A DNA stretch of 64,000 bases from Mycteria americana (Eukaryota; Chordata; Aves; Ciconiiformes; Ciconiidae): the NCBI RefSeq assembly GCF_035582795.1, contig NC_134365.1:137791077-137855076 (forward strand), in the 5' to 3' direction. This document shows, piece by piece, positions 1 to 12,400 of this stretch. Position 1 is the first letter of the stretch. Every line of letters begins with the position of its first letter. Both the position numbers and the translations under genes were made by a program. The notes beneath the pieces are model-generated. The model saw only the letters and a program-made list of their open reading frames with translations. It was not told where the DNA came from and ran no database searches.

Positions 1-14
1 ACAAGGCAAGAGTG
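1..14 (+). CDS. CLTRN: Possible last 14 bases of CLTRN exon 2
   Basis: The first bases read, in the phase required by exon 3, as (G)AC AAG GCA AGA GTG and are followed by a perfect donor, gtgagt, at 15-20. The D-K-A part matches the conserved G-D-K/Q-A end of the homologous exon; ACE2 exon 14 here ends G-D-Q-A. If correct, two extra codons (R, V) precede the tyrosine of exon 3. Only 14 bases are visible, so chance cannot be excluded. Confidence 0.35.
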
Positions 15-3000
15 GTGAGTCAGAACCCAGATTCTCAGCACTGCATCTGGATTTTAATGCTACTCAAGTTGTCTGTTGCTCAGCTTTGTTGTCCCTGTCC
101 TACCACATCTCAGAGAGCCCATTTCACAACTCATCGTTTGTCTAGGGATGATAAATATGATCAGTATGACTTTCTGCTCTTTAAATGACTGCCTCCTTCC
201 CCGTTTAGGTTCCCAGTCCACAGGATGTCAGCGCAAAATGAGGGCTGATGCCTGGAAGTTGGATTCCTTCTTTCTGCAGAGAGGTTGCAGCTCCATGCAT
301 CCAAAATCAGGATTTAAAAACCAGAATTAAGATTTGGCATTTTCAGTGCTGTTTACTCTACTGCTTTTTGATGTACATTGCTGGTTTTTGAATGTGTTAT
401 AAAGGCCCATGAAAAAGTATGTCCAAGTTGTCAACAGGGTTAAGTATCCACACCATTGGGTTTCTGGTTTGGATGATTACAGGGCAGATTTTTTTAACGC
501 TGAAAGTTAAAGATTAGATTTGTGTTCTGATTGACTGAAGAAAGCTGCCTCTAACCTCCATTAATATCATTCCAAGAAACTATTAATCTTTGTAATCTGC
601 TGAAAGGGGAAGTTCAATCAGTATGCCTCAGTCATGGCTCTTGTTATAAAAATGTAATAGGTGCAGTTCTTATAGGTCATTAGAATTGCATATGTGAATG
701 AAAGCCCAGGGGAACCTAGTGAAGATACCTCAGAAAACTGAAATTATGGAAGCATGATTTTTCATCAAGATAACAGAGAACAGTTTTTGGAGCCTGTATT
801 TTACTTCTTATTGAAGTAGTAAGGGTGCTAGTTTCTTTCTTTAGTCTCACGTGCGATGTAGTAATTTGTACTACAGTTGAGTCTATCTTCTTGTTGCAAG
901 GATGGCGTGCAGCAATAAGGCCATAATCTCATTTTATTTCCTGGTGTCCTGATGTCCAACTCCCAGAGACTACCTTCAACATTAGCTTTTTTTTATTTTT
1001 GGGAGAGCCAAATGGACTTTGAGAGTGGATTTAAACCTTCTACTTTAACAGGGTTTATCCAGCAAAAGAGGCAAGGCCATGGGTGCAGCCGTGTGGGGAG
1101 AATTCTAGTAATATGCCTAGTCTTTGGTACAAGAAACTTTACATCTCCAGTTTGGTCAGCTTTCCGAAACATTCAATTCATTCAGGTTTTGGAAACATTC
1201 TTTCCACTGTATATTGCATTTTATAACAGCCGTTAGAAAAAGTCCTCTGTGCACACTAAATAACAGGCAGGAATTTATTTTTGTGGCAGAGAATTTATTA
1301 ATTTTCATGATCAATATAGCATTTCAAGTTCAGTGCCTTTTTCCCCCTCTCTGTACTGCCAGCACTGGTGCTGAAACTGACTGTTTTCCATCTTCCTTTA
1401 CAGTATGCCTGGGATGCTAATGAAGAGTACCTCTTCAAAGCAATGGTGGCTTTTGCAATGAGAAGATATTCTGGCAAGAGCACAACTCAGTAAGCATCTA
1501 GTCTGATTTGCCTTATACATATTAACAATGCTGCACGTAGCGGCCCATTTTCTGCTGTACTGAACTGTAGAAATCATTACATACAGCTTCTAAAAACAGA
1601 CTGATCCAGTATATTTCTTTGACACCCAGTTGTATGTTAAACATCACGGTCTCTCTGTCTTAAGCAATGTTCAATCTTTGGACCAGTATCCCTGTTGATG
1701 TGTTCTGGTTTCAGCTGGGATAGAGTTAATTTTCTTCCTAGTAGCTGGTATAGTGCTGTATTTTGGATTTAGGATGAGAATAATGTTGATAGCATGCTCA
1801 TGTTTTAGTTGTTGCTGAGCAGGGCTTACACAGAGTTGAGGACTTTTCAGCTTCTCATACTGTCCTGCCAGCGAGGAGGCTGGAGGTGCACAAGGAGCTG
1901 GGAGGGGACACAGCCAGGACACCTGACCCAAACTGGCCAAAGGGCTATTCCATACCATATGACATCATGCTGAACAAAAAAACCTGGGGGGAGTTGGCTG
2001 GAGGGGCGCAGCCGCTGCTCGGGAACTGGCTGGGCATGGGTCATTGGGTGATGAGCAATTGCATTGTGCATCACTTGTTTTGTGTATTCTTTTATCATTA
2101 TTATTATTTTCCCTCCCTTTTCTGTCCTATTAAATTGTCTTTATCTCAACCCACGAGTTTTACCTTTTTTCTGATTCGCTCCCCCATCCCACTGCGGGGG
2201 AGTGAGCGAGCGGCTGTGTGGTGTTTAGCTGCCTGCGGGGTTAAACCACAACATGATGTGAAGTGACACAGCTGTGGATCTCAGTGGGGTTGTGCCAATT
2301 CACTGTAGCAGAATCTGGCAGTAAGACATGATACCTTCTGGAGACTACAGTGAGAGGAGGCGAAGGGACACATTGGCAAGGTCAAGAAATGCAGTACAGA
2401 TCCTTGAATAAGCAGCTTTGGTGCACGTTTTCTTAAGAGCACAGCTTCAGCAGTATGCTAAAGATGAGCTGACTCGGAGAACTGGAAGGTGGATTGCTAT
2501 CGTAGTGCTGTGTTCTGCTGGGGGCATCTATCCCTAATATTGCAGCAGTTGAGTTACCTAGCATCAAGAAGTTTCAGATGTTGCAGTTCAGACATAAATC
2601 AGCCTTTAATTGGTTTTGGGATTAAATCTACCCTGAGGTATTGAATATTCTTCTCAGGCTTCTGATCCTTGCTACTTATGAAATTAGATACCAGACTAGA
2701 CAGACCATTTAGCAAGCTGTATTTTCAGTATGTTCTTATCTTTCTTAAATGAGAAACCTTGTAAGTGTATTTCTATAGGCCTATTATTTTTTCATTGTTT
2801 TTCAGTCTTAAAGGAAAGATTTATGGTTCCGGTAGGCTAATGAGGATCAGGTTCTCAATTTACTTTAAAAAAAACCTGCTTCAGGCTGTCATTGCATCAG
2901 ATGAAGCATATTCCACATTTGCAAAGATATTAGTTAACTTTAGTCACATGATGATTATTGTGGCTGCTACGCTTTCTCTTAAATAGAAGGTGATTTACCC

Positions 3001-6000
3001 CTCCATGTAACAGGAGTGTTTGGTTCCTTGCCGTTTCATTTTTATTCCTCAGAAGTTGTCTCCTTTGAGCAAGAGAGCCATTACACCAAGTTTAACAAAA
3101 ACAGCCAACTATGCTACTGCACCCAATTAAAATGACACTTAAAAAATGAGTTCAAGATACAAGCTAATTAAAGGTGATTATGCAGGGCTTTTTCTCAGGT
3201 TTTCAAATTAGCAGACTTTTCATCCAGTATCTGATCCATAAAGATTTGCTTTTGTATACTTAGTTTAGTCCTAGGTCCTTTTTAAAAATTATTCTCTTCC
3301 TTCAAAGTCACGGTGCTTTCACACAGCAAAAAACCTGTGTCAGAAGCCAGTGATCTTTTTCCTCTTCAAGCACCATGGCTCTCTGCAGACTCAACTAATA
3401 TTAGAAAGCTTGGTGCAGGAATGGGAAAAAATCAAGCCAGTATGCAAGGAGTTAAAGTTTTAATTGAAGTTATCTCTATCCACTCTGGGAAATCACAGAA
3501 TTTATGCTCATTTATTTCAGTTTCCTACCAAGACAATTTTTCATATGGACAAATACAATAATGTCAGTGTTACTCCAGTTTGGAGGTGGGGTTGCACACA
3601 TCAATAATTTCCTGCTACTGTGTTTGTCGGAGGAAAAGTCAGTACAATATTTGGAAGCAGCTAGGTGTGGGCATCTTTACCTTTTTTTAAGATGGTATAG
3701 GACTTCCTCATGGGGTGTAACTTGTTGGGGTGTACCTTGGAGGTATAACTGATAACTCTTCTAAGGACTTCTAGGTACCTTTGGGGACATGTGTAGCCAG
3801 CATGTCAACCGAAGAACAGCTGTGCAGCTCTGAGATCTAGTACAACTTACTAGGCAACAGGCTGAGGAGTTTCCTATCCATAGATCTCTCCCAAATCCCA
3901 AGGGACCTCTGAATCCCCGTTCAGTGATGGAGAGCTAGACGAACCTCCCAATACACCCCAAATAACCTGCCTGTTACATGGGAGCAGGAAAGCTATGAAA
4001 GCCTCCATTCTGTTAGAAGTCCGGGAAATAATGCACTCCTTTCTCCACCCTTGTGGATGGCAGCTGGAAGGAACTGGGCATAGAGGAAGAAGTGCAGTTC
4101 ATCTCGATCCCCTCCGCAGTGGGTATGGAGGTGTGGGAGCACTCAGCATTCCAGAGGGTACAGCAGCATGCTGTGCACACAGGAACGGCACTCTCGCATA
4201 GCTGGTAAGGATAGTGGCAGGGTCTTGCAGTGTGTTGAAGAGGGAGGCAGAAGCAGGAACTTGTGGCAAAGAAATCACATTACACTACAAGAGCTTTTAC
4301 AGATAAATGCCAACAGATTTTCTTCAGGAGATGTAAAAGATCAATGATCAATTATTCTGTCATAAAGGAACAAATTGCTTGTGACTGCATTCTGGTAGCA
4401 TCTAAATCTACCCAAATTTTGCATCTGGCTAATTAAAGATTTTTCTCAAAATAAAGACTTACGAAAAATTCACCAGTATTTTACATAACCAAATACTTGT
4501 TCTGCCAGGGTATAAATTTTGCGCAGGGCCGTAACCAGGATGTGACAAACCTCCCCTTTAACATCCCATTAAATTCTAACACACCCACAGCCCTGCAGTA
4601 ACTCACAGCCACAACTAACTCCCACATGAGACCAAATGCCATTAACTTCAGCAAGGTGGATCAGGCCCCAAATAATTTGTCTGGTGGGTCAGCATAACCA
4701 TTGTTGCAGTCTGTCCCATCATTTTTGAGATTCAAAGTCACCTTTTGTTAGGCTTCTGAAGCTGGATAACAGCCAGATTGTAATGACAAGCATTTGAATG
4801 TGCTGCTGGAAACAGCAGTTGATGCTGTTGTTGCCCTTGTGTAACCACTGAGTGACCGAACGCAGAATGGACAGGATTGCACATTACATCTCGAGTTCTC
4901 TAAAGTTAATTTCTAAACTAAAATTTAATAAATCATGGAGCTGTGTTTAATGTTTGAAAGGCCTGTCAAATTTTCAAGTTTGTGTGAAACAGAAGAAAGA
5001 CACAATCCATCAAATTACTCAGTAATTATTAATACAGATAAAATAAATACTTCTTTTTCAGTGGAGAAATAAACCCCCTTTATTTCCTGCTCTATATACA
5101 GCCTTTCAATTCATTCTCAATACATACATTCATGAACTACGTAAGCCAACCTTTGATCTCTCAGTGTTAAAAAATGATTGTCTGTAGTCTGTGTTAGTAA
5201 CCCTGGTTTCTCTAATCTGTGACTCATTTGAAATAATATACATCTCTTTTGGGCCTGAGACTAGTTAATCTTTAGAGCAGAAAGAATGTTATCACATTTA
5301 CTTTTATTCAAGTAACAGAATCTATTTTTGGTACATCTTCTCCCCATTTGTAGATAAAAAAGCTGCAGTTTTCCTCATGAAGTGACCAAAAAAAATTCAT
5401 CAACATTATCCATCTTCCTAAGACAGGCTATATCGATACTAAAAATCTTGTGACCATTTAGAACAACCAAATAAGCTTCTAGAGTTAAAGCTGTTACATC
5501 AAGGTGATCCCATGGCTGCTGTTCACAAAAAGGAAGAAAATAACATTCCTTTGCAGGAGCAGCTGCACAGCACTGGGTTGGAAGAGGCCTGATGCTTTCA
5601 GGAGAGCCGGAGATAGGCGCTTGGGACTTGGGGACTGTATTTCTCCCACAAGCTAATGGCCACTGTAGGCACCCAGCTCCCTTTGAGTCTCTGGCAGGTC
5701 TTTCTTACCCTTAAACAATCCTTTACATCTCCATAGGGAACAATGATGGTGTTTCAGGCCAAGGAATCATCAGGGTTTCCTGCACTCTACTCACTGGTGC
5801 TCACTTGTGTATATTAAAGGAAATTCAATTTTGGACTTTTGCCGTTGTGCCATAAGGCAGAACCAGGATCTTGTCATTTTGGTGATGACAGTCTCCTATA
5901 ATTCCCATGGCAAAAGTCTGTCACCTGCTAAGGAAATAAAAAGATGTCCACATATATGTTTACAAATACACTTAATTAGTGTAGTGCATGAAGTCAGTTT

Positions 6001-6382
6001 TCTCAAGTCTAAACAGTGCAAGGCATAGTTTTCTAGTTTTCTAGTGCATGCTGTGAATCAAACCTGCATGCACATAGCACAGGGGAAAAAAAAGGGGCAT
6101 ACCTGCTGCAAAGAAATTGCCACATTGGTGCTGGCTGAACCAGTCTGTTTTGGTGTTTACTCAATCCCCTTTGAACTTCTCATGAGCAGTATTATTATCT
6201 TTGGAGCCTGGAAGGATTTACAGCATTCAGATTCTGCTGATGAAGAAGTGGCGGCAGTGAAGCCAGGTTTTGGATGCTTATAATCGAGCAAGGATTTTAG
6301 ACACAACAGGGAGCAGAAAGGAGGCAAAATTTACGTATCCTAGTGTAAACCTTGCTGCCCGATTGATTCAGTGTTGTTTGTT

Positions 6383-6418
<36 letters not shown>

Positions 6419-9400
6419 TGCCCCTAATGATGACTGACTGCCCTGCCTCATGCTGAAAGCCTTGGCACTGTAGGGAAGACCCCAGGTTGAAGAGTCTCTT
6501 TGAGTCTCTGAATGAGAATGAGAAAGTCAGGGTGTTCTGCCAGTCTTTACCAAATTTATCTTTCTCTTTGGGGATCAGACTTTCCTCACTCATCCCATTT
6601 CAAGAACATCTGTAGGGTAACACCAACCCAGATATTCTACCTGGACCAGTTTTTGATTGTGCCACAGAAATTCCAGCTTTAAGATCTGCAATAACATGAA
6701 GCTTTAGGTCCTACTGTTATAAATTCTTCTGACGGAAAACTTCCTCTGCAGATACAATTTTAGATATTCTGTGAAGTCAGCAAGAGTTTGTCAGCCACCA
6801 GCCAAAAGTAGACTCTTCCCCCCCCGCCCTGTAAATTTTGTGCTTTGCTTTTGTTTTGGGAAGAATAAATCTGCTTTCATCTTCTGGCTGTTGCCAGCAA
6901 ACCGATGTGAACATCTTTTCAAATTCCAGAGGATGGCTTTCCTCTTTTATCCGTAACAATTCTCTGTATTTGCAAAATTGACATTCTTCCAGAGAGGTAA
7001 AAGTGGCCATTTCAGCTCTGCGAAATCACTTCTTTCCATTTTATTTATATCTCTATGGAATATATACCTTCTCTGTAAAACAAAAGGTTGCGCTACCCAA
7101 GGCACCCAAACCACCACCCAAAAAAGCTTTCAGCAGTAAGTAAAATATCTCCGGCAAATACCCATCATCAGCTACTGTGGTCGAGCCGATTGCCTGCCCT
7201 GCCTCAGAAGCCACCTCGTTCTTTGCTGGATGGCGGGTCCGCCTTGATGGCCAATTTCGGCTGCCTTCTATTCCTCCCCACCTCAGGCTTCCCGCTCCTC
7301 AGGCCCCTGCAGCCGTCATGTGATGGCGTCTGTGAGTAGCCAGCAGATGGCGCTGCCGAACAGGGCGCTGGGCGGGGGCGATGGCCGGCGGGCGGGGGCT
7401 CCTCAGGCGGAGGCAGAGGAGCAAGCGTTAGGGCTGGCGCTTTGATGATGGACAGGGCAAACCTTAAGATCGATTATAGTAGCTAGTCATGGGCATTACA
7501 AACATCACTGCAGTTAATTAAAAGAGGGGCTGCATGCTTCTTTGCTGGCTCACCGCAGGGTTTCCTTCTCGGGAACAGCAGGTAGTACCTGAAGGCCGAG
7601 CGGCCCAAGCGGGGTCTGTGAGGACAGGGCGGCGGTGCTGTGCTTGTGGACAGGTAGACCTTGTGCAAAGGTGAACCGAGTCCAGGCTGCTCCCTGGAAC
7701 TAAAAATGATCCTAACTCTTGGTTCTGGACTTTCAGAATATCTGCTTCCTGCTTGGGCGTGGCCAGTAACTCTGAATCCTGAGCCAAATCCTTTGGGTTA
7801 TCTATTAATGATACAGAACTAAATAATTTTTTCATTTGTATCTCTCTAGCTATCTGTCAATGAATTTATAAAGGCTTTGGCTGTCCTTTTATGATACATG
7901 CTATGTTCCTTGCCATGCTGTAATAAAAGCCACCTTATACAATTCCTGCATATTACACAAGTTTGGCTGGTTTGTTTCTCAGTTGTGTGGATAAAATAGG
8001 AACAGATAGAAGAACATAGGGGCACCATCTATCCTCAGTCACTGTTATGATACTAATGTATTAGCCTTCACTTCTTTAGTTTAAATACTCATGATGATGT
8101 CATTCCATGAGGTTTTTCTAATGATAGTTCCACCATTTACTAGTATTAGTGGTAGGAAAAAAATTTGTAACAATCTGAAGAAAGGCATTTAAAAGACATT
8201 TCACACACTTTTTACATAGTATGCCGTGCGAAGCTGCGTGCCTGTACCCTTCCACTATTAATTTCACATAAAGCTGAGCAATCTCCTATTAAAACAGATA
8301 AGAGAAGTATTTGTCATAGCATAAGATAAAGGGCATAGGCAAGTGCCAGTATAATGTTGAAATTCAGCCTGTTGCCACCACTCTGTGCCTGACTCTCTGC
8401 AGAAAGATGTCAAAAAGAACAACATTGATTTCATTACTCTTCCTTCCAACAAATGTATTATGTAGAAAGACTGCACTCACTTGAAAATCCTGTGGGGAAT
8501 CCCCCATGCCTGGCTCCTGTGGTATTAACTGTCAAACCCTAAATTTTTAGTTCTTCAAGGCATTTGCTCCATTATATGGTCTTTGTCATAGTCCTGACGA
8601 TTAAGATGCAAATATGTATTTTTCCATTTGATTACGCTAAATTTTTGTCCAAGACCAGGCAAGTTTGTAATAGATTCAGAAATTTGTTTGAAGACTCAAG
8701 TTTGGTCTCAATAAGCTTAAATTTTTAAAAGTCATACTGGGAAATGGGAAATGCTGAGTGATTTTTCTTCCGTGGGCATTAACTGTTACCTTTTTGAAAT
8801 GTAAGAATTCCCTCCCCCCCAGTTGAAAGCAGTATTTTTAAGAAAATCTGAAATATTTCAATAATTCCTTTCATGCTTCTTTAATGATGATTTTTGTTTT
8901 AACCATCCACAGAATTTCTAATGTGCTGCTCTGCAATGTGACCGATCGGGTGTCATTTTGGTTTGTGGTCACAGATTCTTCCAAAAACGTGACAACTGTT
9001 CCTGGAAGTGACGTAGAGGCAGCCATCAGGTACAATTACTGCTTCTGCAGCCTTTTCTTCCTTGCTGATTGGGGAAGGTATGAATGAACACTCTGCCTCT
9101 TTAAGGATAAACTAATCCAAGTAGTTAAACCAACAAGGGGTCAATACTCTTTCATGCATATGAGATGAGAAGGATTTTTAACAGTCCCACAGAATGCAAA
9201 GCATATGAGCTTTGGGATTATAACTTCGGGAGGAGTCTCTCTTAATGCTGGAGCCTCAGATGAAATCTAGTCCCTTTCCAGAGCCCTACCTGTAATTTGC
9301 TGTCCAGCGCATGGCACATACACTGCTCTCATCCTGCTGCTACATTTTCCAGCAAGACAGCCTTCTTCCTCAGATTATGGAATTGCACACCTGCTGGGTG

Positions 9401-12400
9401 GGATTTATATCATTTAACTTTCATTGCATGCCACATGCACATCTACACCTGTACTAATGACCACAGGCTCCTTTTCAGTGCTTCTCAAGTACAGTTCATC
9501 TGACTTACTTTAAAAGTCAGCTTTCACATGAGAAGAGCTTGTGTGAACTCTTCATGAGCAGAGCTGGCTGTGTCCCAGCTTGGCTTAACCAATTTTATGC
9601 TCACATTTCTTTCATACCAGCTCCTTATAGAATGCGAGTCACTATCGTAGCTGAGCATTGCTTTTACAAAGTACCATGCGGTACAAATCAGTTTGCTCTC
9701 TACTAAATATTGCATTCTGTAGCCAATAAAAGCAAGAGTGTGGAGCTGAAGAGTGAAAAAGAAAAAAATAGGTAATCTGACTTCAGTGGTCCACCAAATG
9801 TACATAAGGGGTTTATAGGGATGACTCCCACATGCAGCATAACTCACGTACATTTCTCAAGCACAGAGTGGAAAACAGACCTCTTTGTTTTCAGACATTC
9901 TGTACTTTGTCTTGAAAATTCACGTTATCTCTACGGAGGTGTAATGCCTAATTCCTGATGAATGAGTATGCGTTCTTTTGGAAAGATTAACTTTTAAGCT
10001 TATGAGCAGATTAAACTATTTCCTACACAGACACCAAACAATAGCTTCATAGCATTAGTGGAGGAAGCAGATTATTTATTCACTGAAGCTCTCTGTAAGA
10101 GTGCTGGAATGCAGGGTTTTTGCATTTCTGTTATTCTTTGATACGTTCAGTAGCATAAGCTGATTTATTTAAGTCTTTCATGTGCCCTGTTTGCCACAGA
10201 AATTGGATGCTATTATAGTATGTTTGTTTTTTAACTGTTATCTGTCACCCAATAAAGAAGAATATGCTATTTATGAAAAGTTTTAATTCCTACCTAACTT
10301 AGAAACAAGAAATAAAATGGTCTATAAAACTACAGTTCTTTTTATTCAATTGCTTCTGATTGCAGGCTTCCATACTAAATCATTATTCTAATTCTTCATA
10401 CTACAGTAGCACATAAGAATGCTACCCATGGACCAGGATTTTATTGTATGAGGTTCTCTACAAACTAAGAATAAAGAGGAAGGCAAACCTTCTCAGAGCT
10501 CTGTATGAGTCCCAAGATCTTGCATGAATATACACAGGATATATTAATGCATATACAAATACAAAATGTACCTGTAGTTACCTGCATGTGTTTCAGCACA
10601 TAATTCTTTAACTCCAGCCGTTAGATGAGGGTGAACAATGCTTATTTCAGCTATTCACAATGATCCTTTTGTATCAATAAGGATGAAAATATTTTCTAAA
10701 TCAAAGACGGCTTACCGTATTATGAGTCTTATAATATGCCATGGCTTTCAGTCCTCTCCAGGAATGCTAGCTTTCCATTAAGGCTAAGAACTTCCTGTTT
10801 AAGGGACAGTCAAACATTATACTTTCCAAGAAAAGAAATTTGCAAAATCTTACCTGTATTTCCCATCTATCTGTTCTTAGGAAATACTTGCTTTATGGTA
10901 AATTGAATTGTATACAAGAAAAAACTGCTGTAAATCATACAACTGCAATCAAAAAGAATCTCTCAAGACCAATATATGTAATACATTTTCTCAAAAATTT
11001 CTCACATTTTGAAAAAGCTAATGAAAGATACTGCTAAAGCCTTTTAAGGCTGCTTAGATTCAGATCCAGAAATACCTGCAAATGCTTAGAAGTAATGATT
11101 GTGGGTGAAGATATCCATTAAAGGGTAGCAGTTGTGCTACTCATATGAAAAAGTGTATTTCTCAGACTTAGTTTCTCATAATGGAAAAAATGTGCAAAGT
11201 ACACAAATGCCTTTAGCTGCAGTGTGCAGGGAAGAAGGGCATGTTGGCAATAGGGATTATTCTGGACCAAATCATATCCTGTGCCTAAGAAAATCTGCAA
11301 CAACAAGAGCAGATGTACTTGCCCATAACACGCAGGATGGTTCAGTTTGAGGAACCAAGGGGCACTCAGAAGTAAATCCTCTGAGTGTTGCAGGGTACAT
11401 CTGCCACTCCCACACTAATCTTGAATGCTGCATGAGCAAGACAACAGAGCCACCCTTACAGATTACAGCCTGCTATGTCTTCAGCACATGGTCCAAAACA
11501 GAAACAAGTAATAATACTGTACTTCAGGTCTCATCTGTATTTCCCAATTTTTCAGATAAATACATACGAAAGTCTGGTGTTCAAAATGGATTACTGACAG
11601 GGTCTATGTTAAAGTGAAGGTCTGTGTAATCCTACCAACATGATGCTGGATCAAATTCAGCCCTGCCAGACTTGCAGCACATACAGGAGAATTCCTTTTT
11701 TCCTTCTATCCTTTTAACTTACAAAATACCTTTATAAAGTGTTGTGGTGTTCTTTGTGTTTTTATGAAGGATGAACCGGAACAGAATCAACAGCGCCTTC
11801 CTACTGAGTGACAAAACACTGCAGTTCCTGAAGATAACCTCAACCTTATCACCTCCTGTTGAACCCTCCACCCCTGTCTGGCTTATCGTATTTGGTGTTG
11901 TTCTTTGTCTCATTGTGGCTGGAATTGTTTTCCTCGTTGTTGCAGGGATTCAGCAACACAAGAAGTAAGCTTACCTTTTCTTCTGTTTTAACGGAATCCT
12001 GGCAAGTTAAGTCAGCTGGGCTGGTTTTGCTTTTCAGATCAGCCTCAGGGAAATTATAGCTGTGCCTTGCCTCCCTCCATAGGTAAAGATAACCCATGTG
12101 TCCTTTTCCGAGGAAAGGGGTCAACATTTTTAACTGTGAAATATAGATGCCTTAGTAATGCTGGGGTGTAATGAGGAAATAGGGAGTGTAAGAATATGAT
12201 CCTGGAGACCACCTAACTAGAGATGATAGCTTTACAAAGACATTTACTGTCATTATTGTCAAGGTTTAGTGTTCCATAGGTGAGCCTCCTCTCACAGACT
12301 ACCCAAATAGCTACCAAGAGGGAGGAGGCTGGCAGTGACTGTGCCCCTTCCAGGGCAGTAGTGTCAAAAGCTGGCAGGGCTGAAAAATAATTTGCTGCTG

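Larger units (their letters stand above)
1490..8912 (+). other. CLTRN intron 3
   Basis: A 7.4 kb intron. It holds a solo LTR (1701-2253), a (GA)16 microsatellite (6384-6415) and a CpG-dense block (7180-7640). The rest (2260-6380 and 7640-8912) is AT-rich unique-looking DNA in which I recognise no gene or RNA. Confidence 0.8.

Noticed and set aside
1886-2266. 126-codon open frame on the + strand
   Set aside because: It lies almost wholly inside the solo LTR; LTRs do not encode retroviral proteins, and the translation resembles none.
7518-7835. 105-codon open frame on the - strand in CLTRN intron 3
   Set aside because: No recognisable domain, no splice partners, and it overlaps a GC-rich block where long open frames occur by chance.
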